Shown here: piece by piece, positions 36,580 to 48,900 of the stretch | Layout: each line of letters starts with the position of its first letter | How positions within the stretch are numbered: the first letter of the stretch is position 1 | From: Antilocapra americana | Lineage: Eukaryota; Chordata; Mammalia; Artiodactyla; Antilocapridae | Assembly (NCBI GenBank): GCA_007570785.1 | Contig: ML664199.1 | Location: 17,982,957 to 18,046,956 of the forward strand | Direction of reading: 5' to 3' | Length of the DNA: 64,000 bases | Translations under genes and position numbers: made by a program | The notes under the pieces: generated by a model | What the model saw: only the letters and a program-made list of their open reading frames with translations | What the model was told of the DNA's origin: nothing | The model's database searches: none

Positions 36580-36880
36580 AGGACTCAGATATAGTCCACT
36601 TTGGTATCCAAGAGGGATCCTCCACAGACACCAAAATTTATAGATGTTGAAGTTCCTTATATAAAATGGTGCAGTGTTTGCATATGACCTACACGCATCC
36701 TCCTGTATAGTTTAAATAATCTCTACTTATAATATCTAATACATTGTAACTATGGAAACAGTTGCTTGAGTGTAGCAAATTCAAGTTTTGGCTTTTGGAA
36801 CTTACTGGAATTTTTTTTTTTTTTCCGTCTATTGTTGGTTGAATTCATGGATTCAGACCTGTGCATATGGCAAGACAACT
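36580..36880 (-). mobile_element. Tigger/MER2-like DNA transposon fragment
   Basis: 'gaagttccttatataaaatg', 'gcagtgtttgcatatgacct' and 'ggttgaattcatggattcag' fit this class. The ends are degraded. Confidence 0.55.
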
Positions 36881-37029
36881 GAACTTTGCAGTATCTTTTT
36901 AAGAGCATTCTTCTCTAGGCCTTCCATTTGCACCCCAGAGATGACCTAAATATATTCCTACTAGAGTTAAATGTCCCTAGAAATAGCCATGGTTTAGCTC
37001 AGATTTTATTACAAATTGGTCAACGTGGC

Positions 37030-37720
37030 TTGTGCTGGGGTTCTAGCCCCAGCCAAGAACCCCTGTCCCAGTCAGGAAGGTTCTTTTCCTGATCAGATTT
37101 GCACAGCCAATAATAAATCCTATGCTAAGATTCGAACAGCACAAGCTTTATTCAATCGCTAAAGAATGGAGAATCTTGTGTACAAATCAACCCAATTCCA
37201 GGGGAGACACTATTTATATAGGAGGGTAGAGATAGAAGCGAGGGAATTGGAGACAGTGAGAGGAATATTCATGACTTATCTGAGAAGAGGAGTGTGGTTT
37301 GGACCTGGCACTGATCTAACTCTCCTTTTCGGTCTTTGTAACCCTTTTCTGGTTGTTGTCATGGCAACTGTCAACTGTCATTGCACTTACGGGTGTATCA
37401 TTTAGCATGCTAAGGTATTACACTGACTATATCAGTGTAATACTGATATAGTATTATCACTCTAGGTCTACTGGAAGTTAAATCTTCAACCATCTAGTGC
37501 CTAACTGGATTTAACCAGTCCCTGTTTTTTGCTTTGCAGCTTCCTCCCAAAACTTCAGATAAGAGCAACTGGTTTCCATTCAAGAGAGGGGTAGGGGTAT
37601 GGTTCTGGTGCAACAGTTTTGGTAACAATTGGAAGCTTAATCTAAACTCATAAATGAAACGTTAGTGGAATTTCGGGCCTCATTCAATGTGGGGAGTGAG
37701 GGTTTTGCAGGATAGTGTAA
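37030..37720 (-). mobile_element. Probable ERV LTR (solo)
   Basis: On the minus strand, an AATAAAGC signal near 37145-37151 is followed by an R/U5-like stretch to about 37030, and a GC-poor U3-like sequence lies upstream. No retroviral coding sequence is adjacent. The right limit is uncertain and may extend towards 38260. Identification by layout only. Confidence 0.45.
37415..37443. repeat. Perfect 12-bp inverted repeat, 5-nt loop
   Basis: 'gtattacactga' ctata 'tcagtgtaatac', inside the probable LTR. Confidence 0.88.
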
Positions 37721-37838
37721 AACACCCCACCAAGAGACAGGAAAAATGCCTCTGAAAAAGGTAGTCAAAAGGATAGAGATTTTGGCCCTTTCTCTTCTTG
37801 TTGGTCCACAACCTCAGGAAGTTCCCCAGGAGAAACTA

Positions 37839-37871
37839 CGCGCGCCCGCGCGCGCACACACACATACACCC
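37839..37871. repeat. CG/CA dinucleotide run
   Basis: 'cgcgcgcccgcgcgcgcaca' continuing as (ca)n; alternating purine-pyrimidine. Confidence 0.8.
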
Positions 37872-38299
37872 AGAGACCCCCACCCCCCACCCCAGAAGGG
37901 CAAGGAAAGACTGAAGAGGCAGGGCACTTCTTCGTTGGTAGGAGGCAGTTTTAATAATTAATAATCAAAGGAACTTACATTGGTGGTTTGTCTTGGGCAC
38001 CCACTTGCCAGCATCTTAAGAATTTATACAGAGGCATTAGCGGGGAGGGGGGCCTCACTTACCTAAAAAGTCCAGAAGGTTTCAATGACACATTACTCTC
38101 TCAAGGCTGCATCCTTCAAGTAGGACCTAGCTCAGGAACTGTGGGTAGGATGTACATTCCAAGGGCAGAAGGGGATAAGGAGACTCTGCCTCAGTCTGCT
38201 TCCGGGGTAAACCCGAGACCACATACAATGACTCAGTCCCTCAACATTCCTTAAGTTGAGTTGTTAGGTTTAAATCTGTTTAAATGGAAGACATGCTGG

Positions 38300-38800
38300 A
38301 TCTAGGAAGCCTGCGGCGGGTATGGAGAGCGCTGTGAGAATGCAGGCGCCTCCCTCTTGTGGAACGCGGGTTAAGGACACTGCATGTCTGAGGCAGGATA
38401 TCCTAGCGGACCCCGACGAACAACAGGCACAAAGGCCGGACCTCGAGCGAACACGGCGCGACCCCGCCTCCGGGAAACGCCGGCTCTGGACTCCCGGCAC
38501 CGCCCCTGTCCCTCCAGGAACTTCCGCCTCGGCCTGCAGTGGGCGGTCCGCGGGAAACCACCGCCAGTCCCTCGGCTGGGTCTCTCGTCGCCGCCACGAA
38601 GGCAGCATGGCAGGCGCTGAGTTGCGGGAGGCGCTGGAGCAGCGGCTTGCCGCCCTGGCCATCCGCACAGAGGTCGTGGAGCACCCGGAGGTGAGACGCT
38701 TCCGCTACCCGGGAGGGAGTGGGCTCTACTGCAGCGTCTGCGAGGCGAAGCCGCTGAGACGAGACTTCCCGGGGGTCACTGTGCCACAAAAAAAGTCCGT
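38300..38800 (+). promoter_or_regulatory. PRORSD1: PRORSD1 CpG island
   Basis: Sharp rise in GC and CpG content around the PRORSD1 start. Long open frames on both strands here come from base composition and are not genes. Confidence 0.6.
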
Positions 38801-40169
38801 TCTAAGGCATTTCCATCGAGTGCATCTTCACTTGGGACTCTGCTGTTATTGTGAAAAAACCTGTTTTCCTTTGGAGCGATTTTTTTTTTAAATTTTGGGA
38901 ACTAGCGCAACATACTGAGAACTTGTGCATCTCAAACTGGCCTGGATATGTAAGTTTCCAAGCCGAAACGTTTCTGCAGTGGCTATGATGAATGCGGGAC
39001 ACCAGCGTTAGCGTTTGGTACTTTTTAACGTGATTCAGTTGATTGATGTAAAGATTTTTTGTTTTTGTGTCTCACGTAGCCAGTATATGGTCTGAGTGTT
39101 GGGAGGGCATAGTTTTTGCCTAACGCTTTAGTAACAGCCCGTTACTCAAGATATGGTGATAATCTTCAAATGGTAGAGAAATTCATCAAAACTATTCTTT
39201 GACCCTTTTGCCTCTCTTACAGTTGATACTCTCCCCCTTTTTACTGTGTATATTGCAAGCTTTCCTGATATTTTATATTAGTCCAGGCTCTCATTCCCTG
39301 CCCTCACTCCCTCTCTCTAGGTATGTTTTATAGAGTGGAGGTTGTCTTATGGTCTGGATGGAATGCCAAGGAATAGGAGTCTGGGCTGCTATAAACTTTC
39401 TTCCCCCCATTTTTATTGGAGTATAGTTGATTTACAGTGTTGTGAGGGCTGCTATAAACGCGACTAAAAGTCTAAAGGAAAAACAAAAGTAGCATTTTAG
39501 AAATGTGAAGGCTTAGCCAGCATATTGGAATGGAGAACTGGCCCAAGAGAAACTACTTGAGGTCCTGAGATGAGATATAATTATTTAATAGGCTGGGAAT
39601 GGGTTGCCACCAGTGAAATCCAGGCCACCAAGTACTCCCTAACCTCGCTGTTCAGACCAGCAAGCAATGATTATGTAACTGTATGTTTGCAGTGTACATG
39701 CCTGTTATTTTTAAACTTGTCATGTGGTATTTTACAGGTGTTTACAGTTGAAGAAATGATGCCTCATATCCAGCATTTGAAAGGAGCACACAGTAAGAAC
39801 TTATTTCTTAAGGACAAAAAGAAAAAAGGCTATTGGCTGGTGACAGTTCTTCATGATAGACAAATTAATTTAAATGATCTCGCCAAGCAGTTAGGTGTTG
39901 GGAGTGGAAACCTGCGGTTTGCTGATGAAGCAGCCATGCTAGAAAAACTGAAAGTTGGCCAAGGTTGTGCCACACCGTTGGCACTCTTCTGTGATGATGG
40001 AGATGTGAAGTTTGTTCTGGATTCTGCCTTTGTGGAAGGTGGACATGAAAAGGTGTACTTTCATCCAATGACCAATGCTGCAACCATGGGATTGAGCCCT
40101 GAAGACTTGCTCACGTTTGTGAAGAACACAGGACATGATCCCATAATACTAAACTTTGATAGAAACTAA
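38607..40169 (+). CDS. PRORSD1: PRORSD1: YbaK/ProX-like tRNA-editing domain protein
   Basis: Two coding exons, 38607-38690 (MAGAELREALEQRLAALAIR...HPE) and 39738-40169 (VFTVEEMMPHIQHLKGAHSK...ILNFDRN), join in frame to 171 codons plus stop TAA at 40167. Donor gtgaga, acceptor tttacag. The family (prolyl-tRNA synthetase-associated domain, ProX/PrdX/YbaK) hydrolyses mischarged aminoacyl-tRNA, typically Ala-tRNA(Pro), as a free-standing protein. Visible landmarks are the GAHSKNLFLKDKKKK motif, where Lys48 is the likely functional lysine, WLVTVLHDRQINLNDLAKQL, GSGNLRFADE and TPLALFCD. The reading frame is undamaged. I recall the human copy being annotated as a pseudogene (PRORSD1P). An upstream in-frame extension to 38322 exists but has the composition of a CpG island, so the 38607 Met is preferred. 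It sits tail-to-tail with CCDC88A. Confidence 0.93.
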
Positions 40170-40233
40170 TTGGGCTGAAGTTCAGAGTATTTATTTCTGA
40201 AAGCTGTTTTTCTTACTTTTAATTATAAAAAGC

Positions 40234-40239
40234 ATTAAA
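40234..40239 (+). promoter_or_regulatory. PRORSD1: PRORSD1 polyadenylation signal (ATTAAA)
   Basis: ATTAAA variant hexamer 65 nt past the stop codon. No AATAAA is closer. Confidence 0.5.
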
Positions 40240-42809
40240 AGTGGGAAGATATATCTAGCACTCAGTTTTGTGATTATCTGAACTATTTGAGAAAGAGTAT
40301 TTCATCTTAAAGATTTTTTTTTAAGATATATTGAGGTAGCTTTAGTCAGGTCAGAGGTTCCACCCTCTCCATCCCCATGATTATATGTTACAAGAATGCC
40401 TTCATTAACATCAGGTTAGGAATCCAGGCTTTCACTGCGTGGCCCAGGTTCAGTGCTGGTCACGGGAACTGAGATTCCCACAAGCTGCAGGGTGGCCAAA
40501 AAAGAATAAATTAACATCAAAACTAAGATTATTTATCTAAGATTAACTGTCTTACATCTTATTATACTTGAAAAAAAGCAAGTTGCAAAAATAGCATATG
40601 TAAAATTATACATGTGATAGTGTACATATAGGGGAAAAAATAAAAAATAATATGGGAAGACATTAAATTGTAAATAGTGGTTATCTCGAGGGAGTGAGGA
40701 TTAAGGAATAAGAATTTCCCAGCAGTATAATTAAACAAGGGGGCAAGGGAAAACCTTTCTGTTACTGAGTGTTTTTAAACCAATACCTTTCCTCCCCCAG
40801 TGAAAAATCAACTAATTTTTAAAATAAAATTCTACCTTTGGAATATCTTAATCTAGAAAACCCCTCAAAATAGGGATAGAAAATATGCCATAGTCATTAT
40901 ACTAATGAAATTACACTCTAAAACTCAGGAGCAGAACATAGAGGCCATTAAGAAGAATTTGTTTAGTCCTTGTTCAGAGGTTAGAAATTTGAACATGTTT
41001 GAACAAGTTTCTTCTGTCCTTTAGGCTATGTTAAATTTACTCATTTTTCAACTACCTATCTAAAAAATAGAAGATAAATTTTATACACATATAAATGAAA
41101 ACCTGTAAGAACCCAGGATTAGGTATTGTCTGTTGCCATATAGAAGCTAGTTCAAAAATAGGAAAATTAATATACTTTTTCACCTCTCTTAAACTCAAAT
41201 AAGACCCTAATTGAGGGTCTGATTAGGCTACAAAACAGACTAGAGGACTTAGGAAAATTCTCATTTCCTCTAGTACAATAGGATATTTGAGAGATAAACA
41301 TTCTTTCCTAAGGTTGAACACGCAGTAATTGCTTCTAGTAGAGAAATTGTATTTAATTTTTACGAATTTGCATTACTGAAAGGCAAAGGTTAAAAACTTG
41401 TCATTTTTCAATATATGTGATTAGAGACTACAAGTCTACTGACGGCAGAATTTTTATAAAATATAGATGAGTGAGTAAGTTAGATGAGTTAGTAAGAAAT
41501 ATCTTCCATCAACAATAACATTCTGAGATGCTACACTGGTTTTTGCCTACTCTTTGCCTCTCTTAAGAAAGAGGAAATTTAGGTTGCTTTGAATATAAAA
41601 TGAAGGTTTACTGAATAGAATCAAAGACACTGAGGATCTCAGGAAACAGGTCTAACTGTCCTCACCTCAGAGTGAAAGTACGCCTATAAAGACTGACTTG
41701 CCCAATGACACAAGGCAAGTTGCCATCTCTAACATTATGCCTCCCAAAGTCTATGTGAAAATGAAAAGAGACTGATGTGTACAATCTATTGTAATGACAC
41801 TTCTGGGATTGACAAAACAGACTCTTCTCTTTCTCCCAAAACCTCTAATACTCATCCCAAAGTGATTAGAACAGAGGTAAATAAGATTATGTCTAAAAAT
41901 TGGTTTTCTAGGGCAAACAGAAAGAAAAGAATAATACTTCGTTAAATTATGTTATGATTGCTAACCACTTGTTATAAAATCATCTCATATCAGATAGTTT
42001 GACAAGTGAATGTTAAACCAACTTAATTTTTTTAGGAGAAATAAAACTTAAAAACTAAAATGAAAAATGTATTTGAAAAAAGACAAGTCAGCCAAATGAT
42101 GGTGTCTTTTTTGTTATGAACTAGATTTTTTGTTATCAACTGTGGCTTTAATATAGCCAAGTAATAACATTTTGCCATTTAACTCCAGGTTTCTCAGTAG
42201 CGTTACTTTAAAGGAAATGTTACAGCTCTTGTATTATTTGATTTGGTATTTAATAACAGTTATAAGTACAATGGCAAACATTGAAAGAGAGAACCCTTAG
42301 AAAAGAAAGACAATTTAAAATCAGGTTTTGTTAAAGGGTATTATAAGTGCAACTTTATCCATAAGCATTCCTTTTAAGGCATTTTCACTGTTGTCCAAAT
42401 ATCTCAACATGTACATCAAGGTTTATATTATAAAATGGGCTCCATCTGTATTATTCATTCAAGGCTTAAAGAAAAAAACATATCTCAGGACTAAGAGTAG
42501 CAGAAAAAAACCCACAAAACTTCACTTTTCTCATAAAAAGTAAATTAAAGTACAAAAGTTATTTAGCATACATTATTACTCCTCATTATAATTCCAGATT
42601 TGGTACAATATCTTTTTCACTTCCTGACATAAACTGTTAAGACAGTACAGGCTGTAATACTTCATTTGTGAGGTGGCTGCAATTCTGTAATATGCACAGT
42701 GATTTTTAAATAGGCTCTTACCATGCCTTGCATGAAAGGTGCTACATACAAACCTGTTTCATGAACTCTTTGGTAACCACCAGTTCAAAAACTTGGACCG
42801 AACATTTCC
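40240..42809. other. PRORSD1-CCDC88A tail-to-tail interval
   Basis: AT-rich non-coding sequence. It contains a CHR-type SINE piece near 40420-40508 and no gene I can support. Confidence 0.5.
40420..40508 (+). repeat. CHR-type SINE fragment
   Basis: 'aggctttcactgcgtggccc' to 'cacaagctgcagggtggcca'. Confidence 0.65.
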
Positions 42810-45800
42810 ACATTGCCAGATCTGAAGCACTTTATTGGAGCTCTGGGCCGAAGCTATTACCCTGTATATAAATTCTTTAGTTTCCAAGGGGGATTAGAGC
42901 CAGATAATTAAAATCATGTCAGGCGCCAGTCAGGAAAGTGGCCCCAGTTACTGTACTTTCTAGTTGGCTACACGGTTTTGTTTGGCAGAAGTAGTTTATC
43001 TAAGGGAAAAGCATGACTTCCTACTAAGTTTGCTTCTGATGCTATCTTTTGGAAATGGTAAAATACTCATGTGGTTATCTAGTCCTTTCTTGAAATGGTA
43101 TGGAAAAGGTGATGCATGTGATCTGAGAATATGCCTACTTTTTCCAGTCTCAAGTGTTCTCTTGGTTGTCTTGCTGCATTTTCTGAGTCAGCCCGTTACA
43201 GGCTACCCTTAAGCATTTTCTAATTGAAGCAATAACATGTTGCTTCAGTCAGCAGGGTCTCTGTTTTAAGATATTAGTGTCCTGGAGAGATCAAGCTATG
43301 GTATCACACACCCTCAATGGACTACTTCCTACTCATTACATTTCAACTTGAAGCAAATGTCCTGGGATGTGTCCTAGTTGTGCAAATTAGATGCTAGTTA
43401 ATATAAATCTAAGTCACCCACTTATTGTATTTAGCTAAAACATAATTTCTATATTTACTCTCAATTTATCCACCTAAAAATGAATTTACAGTTTTTACAT
43501 GCAGACGTCTCTAGACTGCCATGATGCCCATTATCAATCTGATACTTGAATCTAGGAAATCATGATGGAGACACATTTCACAGTCTAGAGAGTAGGTTTT
43601 AAATATGTCTGTTGTGCAATATTTGTATCTTAGTAAGAATCCTTTGTATTTATATTTACATAGCACCTTTCATCCAAGAACTTAAAAGTGATTTAACTTT
43701 ATAGCATTATTTGGTGGCAAAACCTAACTTCCATTTCAGTTCCTTTTCAGCTATCCATGCCGTATTTTGTTTCATTAATGGTCTTTCTGAAAGTAGACTA
43801 TGACCACAACACTGTTACTGGCCTACCAAAAAGAGAGGGGGAAAAAAGAGAAGAGAGTGAGGAAGGAGGGGGAGAGGGAGACAACATTTCTCATGGCTAC
43901 TAGGTTAGTGATGAAACACAGAGTTCATAAACCACACACTATGGAATTATTCCAAAAAGATTTTTAGAGCTGGTAGTGAAAGCCTAAGAAGTACATTGTT
44001 AAAATTAAAAAGTCAGTATCTTTCTCATTTCAGACCTTTAAGATTATTCATATATTTATGTTAAATAATGAATTTGCATTAATATGTATCAATGCAATTT
44101 TTGATTTCATAAGAAAATAAAACTGTGATAGAAAATTGGAACTACAAAAAAATTGATGTTTCCCTGGGTTAACTAAATTTACTTTTTTGTGCTTCTTTCA
44201 AATGTAAAACAAATGCATACAAATATTTCAAATGTACTGATAACAGTTACCAACTTTAATGTAATCTTATAAAGGACAAAAACAGAAAAATTCTTATTAA
44301 TAAGTGATAACCTTAGTAATAAATGAGTTCCTGGCAAAATGCAGATCGTAGTAAATTATTTACATTATTTTTGCCATAAGAAAACTTCTTAAGCAACAGT
44401 CAGCTCTCAAGTTAAAAAAAAAATACATAACCCAACACTAAAGAAGGGAAATGAGTTCAACCACAATAGCTTTATCTTGGGAATGTCTTTTTCTAGAAAA
44501 CCACCTTACTAAAAAAAAGTTTCAGAAAAACACATTCGAATTACCTTGGATCCATGTGTGAATGAATTACTTAGTGTTTCTTAGCAGAGAATATGGAAAT
44601 ATTAATATCACTGGAAATTTTTTATAACTCCTATCATGGATTTTTCAGTTATTTCATAAACTGAGTTTCTTTTGCAGTGCATCAAAATAATCGGCTTTAA
44701 ATAAGAGAATACCAACACATGCAGTCTGCTAACCAAAGAAGGCTCTGACATGCCTAAACAATGTTCTCTGTATCTTGATATATAGTACATTCCACAGCAT
44801 ACTACAGCATTTAATTTAGGTTTACACAACTAAATATAAATGGCTAGACTTAGGCTAATACTTAGCAGAAGCATTAAGCAAACATGGATAAATTCATAAA
44901 CAAATGATGAAAGAAGTATATTGTTCTTGGAGTACTTCTTGAACCCTTAAAACACTTGGTCCTTAGTGAGAGAACATGCTTTATTCAGTAGATCTTAACA
45001 GTACAATGTATGTAATAAGTCACAAAAACCTTCTAAACATTTTGGCAGTTGACTCCAGTAGTGCTCCTTGATTCAAGGAAGGAATGAAGGTTTGTATTTC
45101 TTTCCTGCTCTAGTCACGAAGGATTGTTAAGTCTCCTTAAAGATTTTAAAAAATGATTCCTATAGTTGGGTGTCTTGTTACTTCAGAAATAAAGGCTTCA
45201 CACTGAGAAACTGAAGGACACTTTTCTCTCTGTATTTAGTTGGAAAGTAGAAAGAAAGAAAATATAAGAAAAGTTTGAAGGTAAGAGATATAAAATACAG
45301 AGCAACCACTAAAAGAACAGCATGCACCAGGTACTTTTACAGGGATAAGAGTGACAGAGAGAGAATTTGTCTAAGCAGCGCTTTGTAGAAAAGACATTTA
45401 ATTTATTCTCCTCAATTACCAAGAACATTGCACAGAAGTTATATCCCTACCAGAAAGATTTTAAACTGAAAAAGTAATTTCTAAAATATTATTCATTAGT
45501 AAAATCAAATTTAAATTGAGGGGAAAAATACTTTCAAAGATTGTTTTCTTGCACTAAGGGGCTTCCCGGGTAGCTCAAATGGTAAAAAATCTGCCTGCAA
45601 TGCAGGAGACCAGGGTTTGATCCCTATGTTGGGACAATCCCCTGGAGAAGGGCATGGCAACCCACTCCAGTATTCTTTCCTGGAAAATTCCATGGACAGA
45701 GGAGCCTGGCGGGCTACACTCCATGGGGTCGCAAACAGTTGGACACAACTGAGTGTGCACTGATGGCCAAAAGCTTTGAGGAATGATGTGATTTTGATTT

Positions 45801-45978
45801 ACTAATCAGACAGACAGAAAATCATGAATTAAGCAAGCAATATTTACATCTGTTAATGCAATGTGCACTTGTTCTTATATTTAATGCAGTTAGTTTGTAT
45901 AAATGAGATTAATCTCATTTACATTTTAAGCAAGAAACTCACCACTTGGCCCACATGTCATGTAGTGGGGTTATAGAA
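42810..45978 (-). other. CCDC88A: CCDC88A probable 3' UTR
   Basis: AT-rich region downstream of the canonical stop, without recognisable genes. Minus-strand AATAAA hexamers occur at 45402-45407, 44980-44985 and 42831-42836; the last is taken as the distal end. A full BovA SINE lies within it at 45556-45765. The extent is inferred. Confidence 0.5.
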
Positions 45979-48900
45979 TTAGGAGCTTTGTTGCTCCCTA
46001 GACCTGCTTTTTGAATTTCTGTTTTCTTGTACTTTGTCCACATCTGCAGGAGAAAAGCATTTCATGTTATTTAATGAAAAGCTAAACATAATACAATTCA
46101 TGAAGATAAGAAACTGAAGAGCTCTCACTGCATAGGGCAAGGAGAAGGAATCTAACTCTGGAGATGTTATTAATCTGATAGACATCTCTACTTAAAGACT
46201 GATTTCCATGTTTTAAAAGCTATAAATAATAATGCCCTCTTGGTGTCTAATAGGCTTATTATGTTTATTTACTAAATGGTCATATATAGTTTTAAAGTAA
46301 AAAATAATCTTGCATGCAGCAGCAGACACATCCACAATGAAATATTTGTATTGTTTACTAAGAAAACCTGGCCTTGAGGCTTACTTTGTAGGAAAATATA
46401 CCTACTTACACTGTTAGAGTTAAAACTACTGTGCTGAAAGGGGACCCAAAGCCTAACATGAATTTACAATGCCACAAATAATAAGGATATCATTTCTAGA
46501 AACCTAAGCCAGGAATATGAAAGCTATTCAACTTCATCTAAAATTAGGGTACTAATACAGGCATACCTCAGAGATAATTGCAGGTTTGGTTCTAGACCAC
46601 TATAATAAAGTGAATTTTGCAATAAAGCGAGTCATATGAATTTTTAGTTTCCCAATGCATGTAAATAACAATGTACATATCTTAATTAAAAAATACTTTA
46701 TTGCTAAAAAGAGCTATACATTATCTGAGCCTTTAGCAAGTCATAATTTTTTTTGCAATAGTAACATCAAAGATCACCATAACAAATATAACAATAATGA
46801 GAAAGTTAGAAATATTCTGAGAACTCCCAAAATGTGAGAGACATGAAGTGAGCAAATGCTGCTGGAATAACGGCACTGATAGGCTTGTCTGACAGAGGGT
46901 TGCCACAAACCTTCAGTTTGTTGGGGAAAAAACCCCACAGTATTTGTGAAGTACAAGAAAGCACATAAAACGAGGTATGCCTGTAACCCTCTGTGAAGCT
47001 GTAGAATATTTATGAAGGTGTCTTGAAAAAAGTACAGCTATTCCACTGAGTCAGAGCTGCTTCACTTTGATTGGAAAATAATTGTTTTTTTTAAAATTGG
47101 GGCATCTTGTAAGGTTTCATTTATAGAAGATATTAAGTTGATTTTTTTAAGAGTTTGTGAAACACTAGCTCTATACGATTTCTAAGGGTGTTATCACTGC
47201 TAAAAATGTGATTTCAAGTGCTATCAAGAAACACTGGTAAAATAACGTTTTAAGGGAATTTTATGACTTTATAGCTGGTGACAGCTTCTGGAAGAAATAT
47301 CACTGTATTCTTTGACAGCCCTCAAGACACAGGGACATGGTATGTATCTCTCTGTCTTACATGCATAATGTGTGTGTTCTTTTGGAAAACATGCTGGATA
47401 TGTCACTAGAGTCATCTGGGTTAGAAATGCTTTCTTTCCCGTAAGTCTAACGTTGTAAAATAATCACAGTGCTTACCATATGGTAGCACATGATTTCTCA
47501 GTGTATTTTAATAAATAAATTTAATCTTAAACTTCTTAAAAAGTCTTATTATCAGGTTATGAAGAAAGAAAAGGGACACCAAAAACATTTGAAATGTTAG
47601 GACTACTTGTGAAATAAGTGACAAATGGATTGATGTTTTCACGTAGATAAAATATATTAAGTGGTACTAAAAATAAGAAAGTTTCTGATTGTTTATTTGA
47701 TGACCTTCACTGGAAGCATTTTTTTTTTTCTAAGTAAAAGGTGAAAAGATTTATTCGATCTGAAGTGAAACCAATGCATTGGAAGCATTTTTAGTAAGCG
47801 CTGGCTGTGAGAAAAAAAGTGTGGTCAAAGATATAAACAGAAGGGGCCTAGGCCTGAAATGATCTTGGGTAAGTACAAGAGAATAGTGTAATTTACAAAG
47901 GATACAAATTTCCTTCTTTTTTTTTTTTTTTTTTAAATTTTTGCCCGTGCTGTGTGGCTTGCAGGATCTTTTTAAAAGAGAAGTAAAAATGCAAATTTCC
48001 CACACACTGAGTATGATTTGCTTTATTTCTCTTTGATTCTACATTAAAAAAACCCTGAAAAAAACTTCTGTGTTAATTGATTCCAAGTAAAAAAAGTCAT
48101 CCTGAAAGAAAGATAGTACTTGAACTCTTATGTTTATCAAATGAAGTGCAGAGGAGAAATAGAATATCAATGCTCCTAGTCACTGTATAAGTCACATTTA
48201 AATTCAATGGTTTTTTAAAATTACACTAAATTTATGAGTATTAACATTTTAAATCTGAACAATTTTATAAATATGGGCAGTAGTTAATATTTGCTATGTA
48301 AAGTGTTGACTTATTAACTATTTCTTTGAAAATAAAACAGCAGGGCAGAAAGCAAAATTAAATGGCAAAAGAAAATGACATCTTTTTAACATATTTTCCT
48401 TACTAATACTGTACTTGTGCAATATGAAGTGCACATTTTGGGGAAAAAAAGGATGGACAAGAAGGAGGGAGAGAGGGAAAGGGGAACAAAAGGGACAATG
48501 AGCAGGGAGCAAAAGGGACAATGAGCATTATTTTTTGGAATCAACAAATATGACTTGGAAATGCCTTCTTGGTAATTATAGCATACAACCATTTTAACAT
48601 GCTTCCAGGTATCAAAGGAACAATCTCTTATTGGGTGACAATAAATGTGAAAGAGGAGCATGTATTGTTAAGGTTCTTGAAGTCATGCAGAAAATGTACA
48701 ATGCAATTAATAGATCATGCAGGCTTTGCTGTGGTTACATAATCACATTTATATACATGCCACAATGTACACTTGAACACTATGCCACAACTTAAAAATA
48801 TAAACCTAGTCAAATGATTGTTTTCAACAGCAGCTCTTCAAATCAGATTAGAGAAGCATAGTGCATATCAAATGACATCAGTCTTATATTGTGCAGTTTT

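Larger units (their letters stand above)
31936..38300. other. MTIF2-PRORSD1 intergenic region
   Basis: No gene recognised. It is built largely of SINEs, L1 pieces, DNA transposon remnants and a probable LTR listed separately. The remaining gaps show no conserved-looking ORF. Confidence 0.55.

Noticed and set aside
38322..38891. 189-residue plus-strand ORF and overlapping minus-strand ORFs in the PRORSD1 CpG island
   Set aside because: High GC leaves few stop codons. The plus frame runs into the true PRORSD1 start but its upstream part has no family resemblance, and it reads through the real donor at 38691.
39570..39737. N-terminal extension of the PRORSD1 exon 2 frame
   Set aside because: Intronic: the acceptor tttacag at 39731-39737 and exon 1 give a frame with the expected N-terminus.
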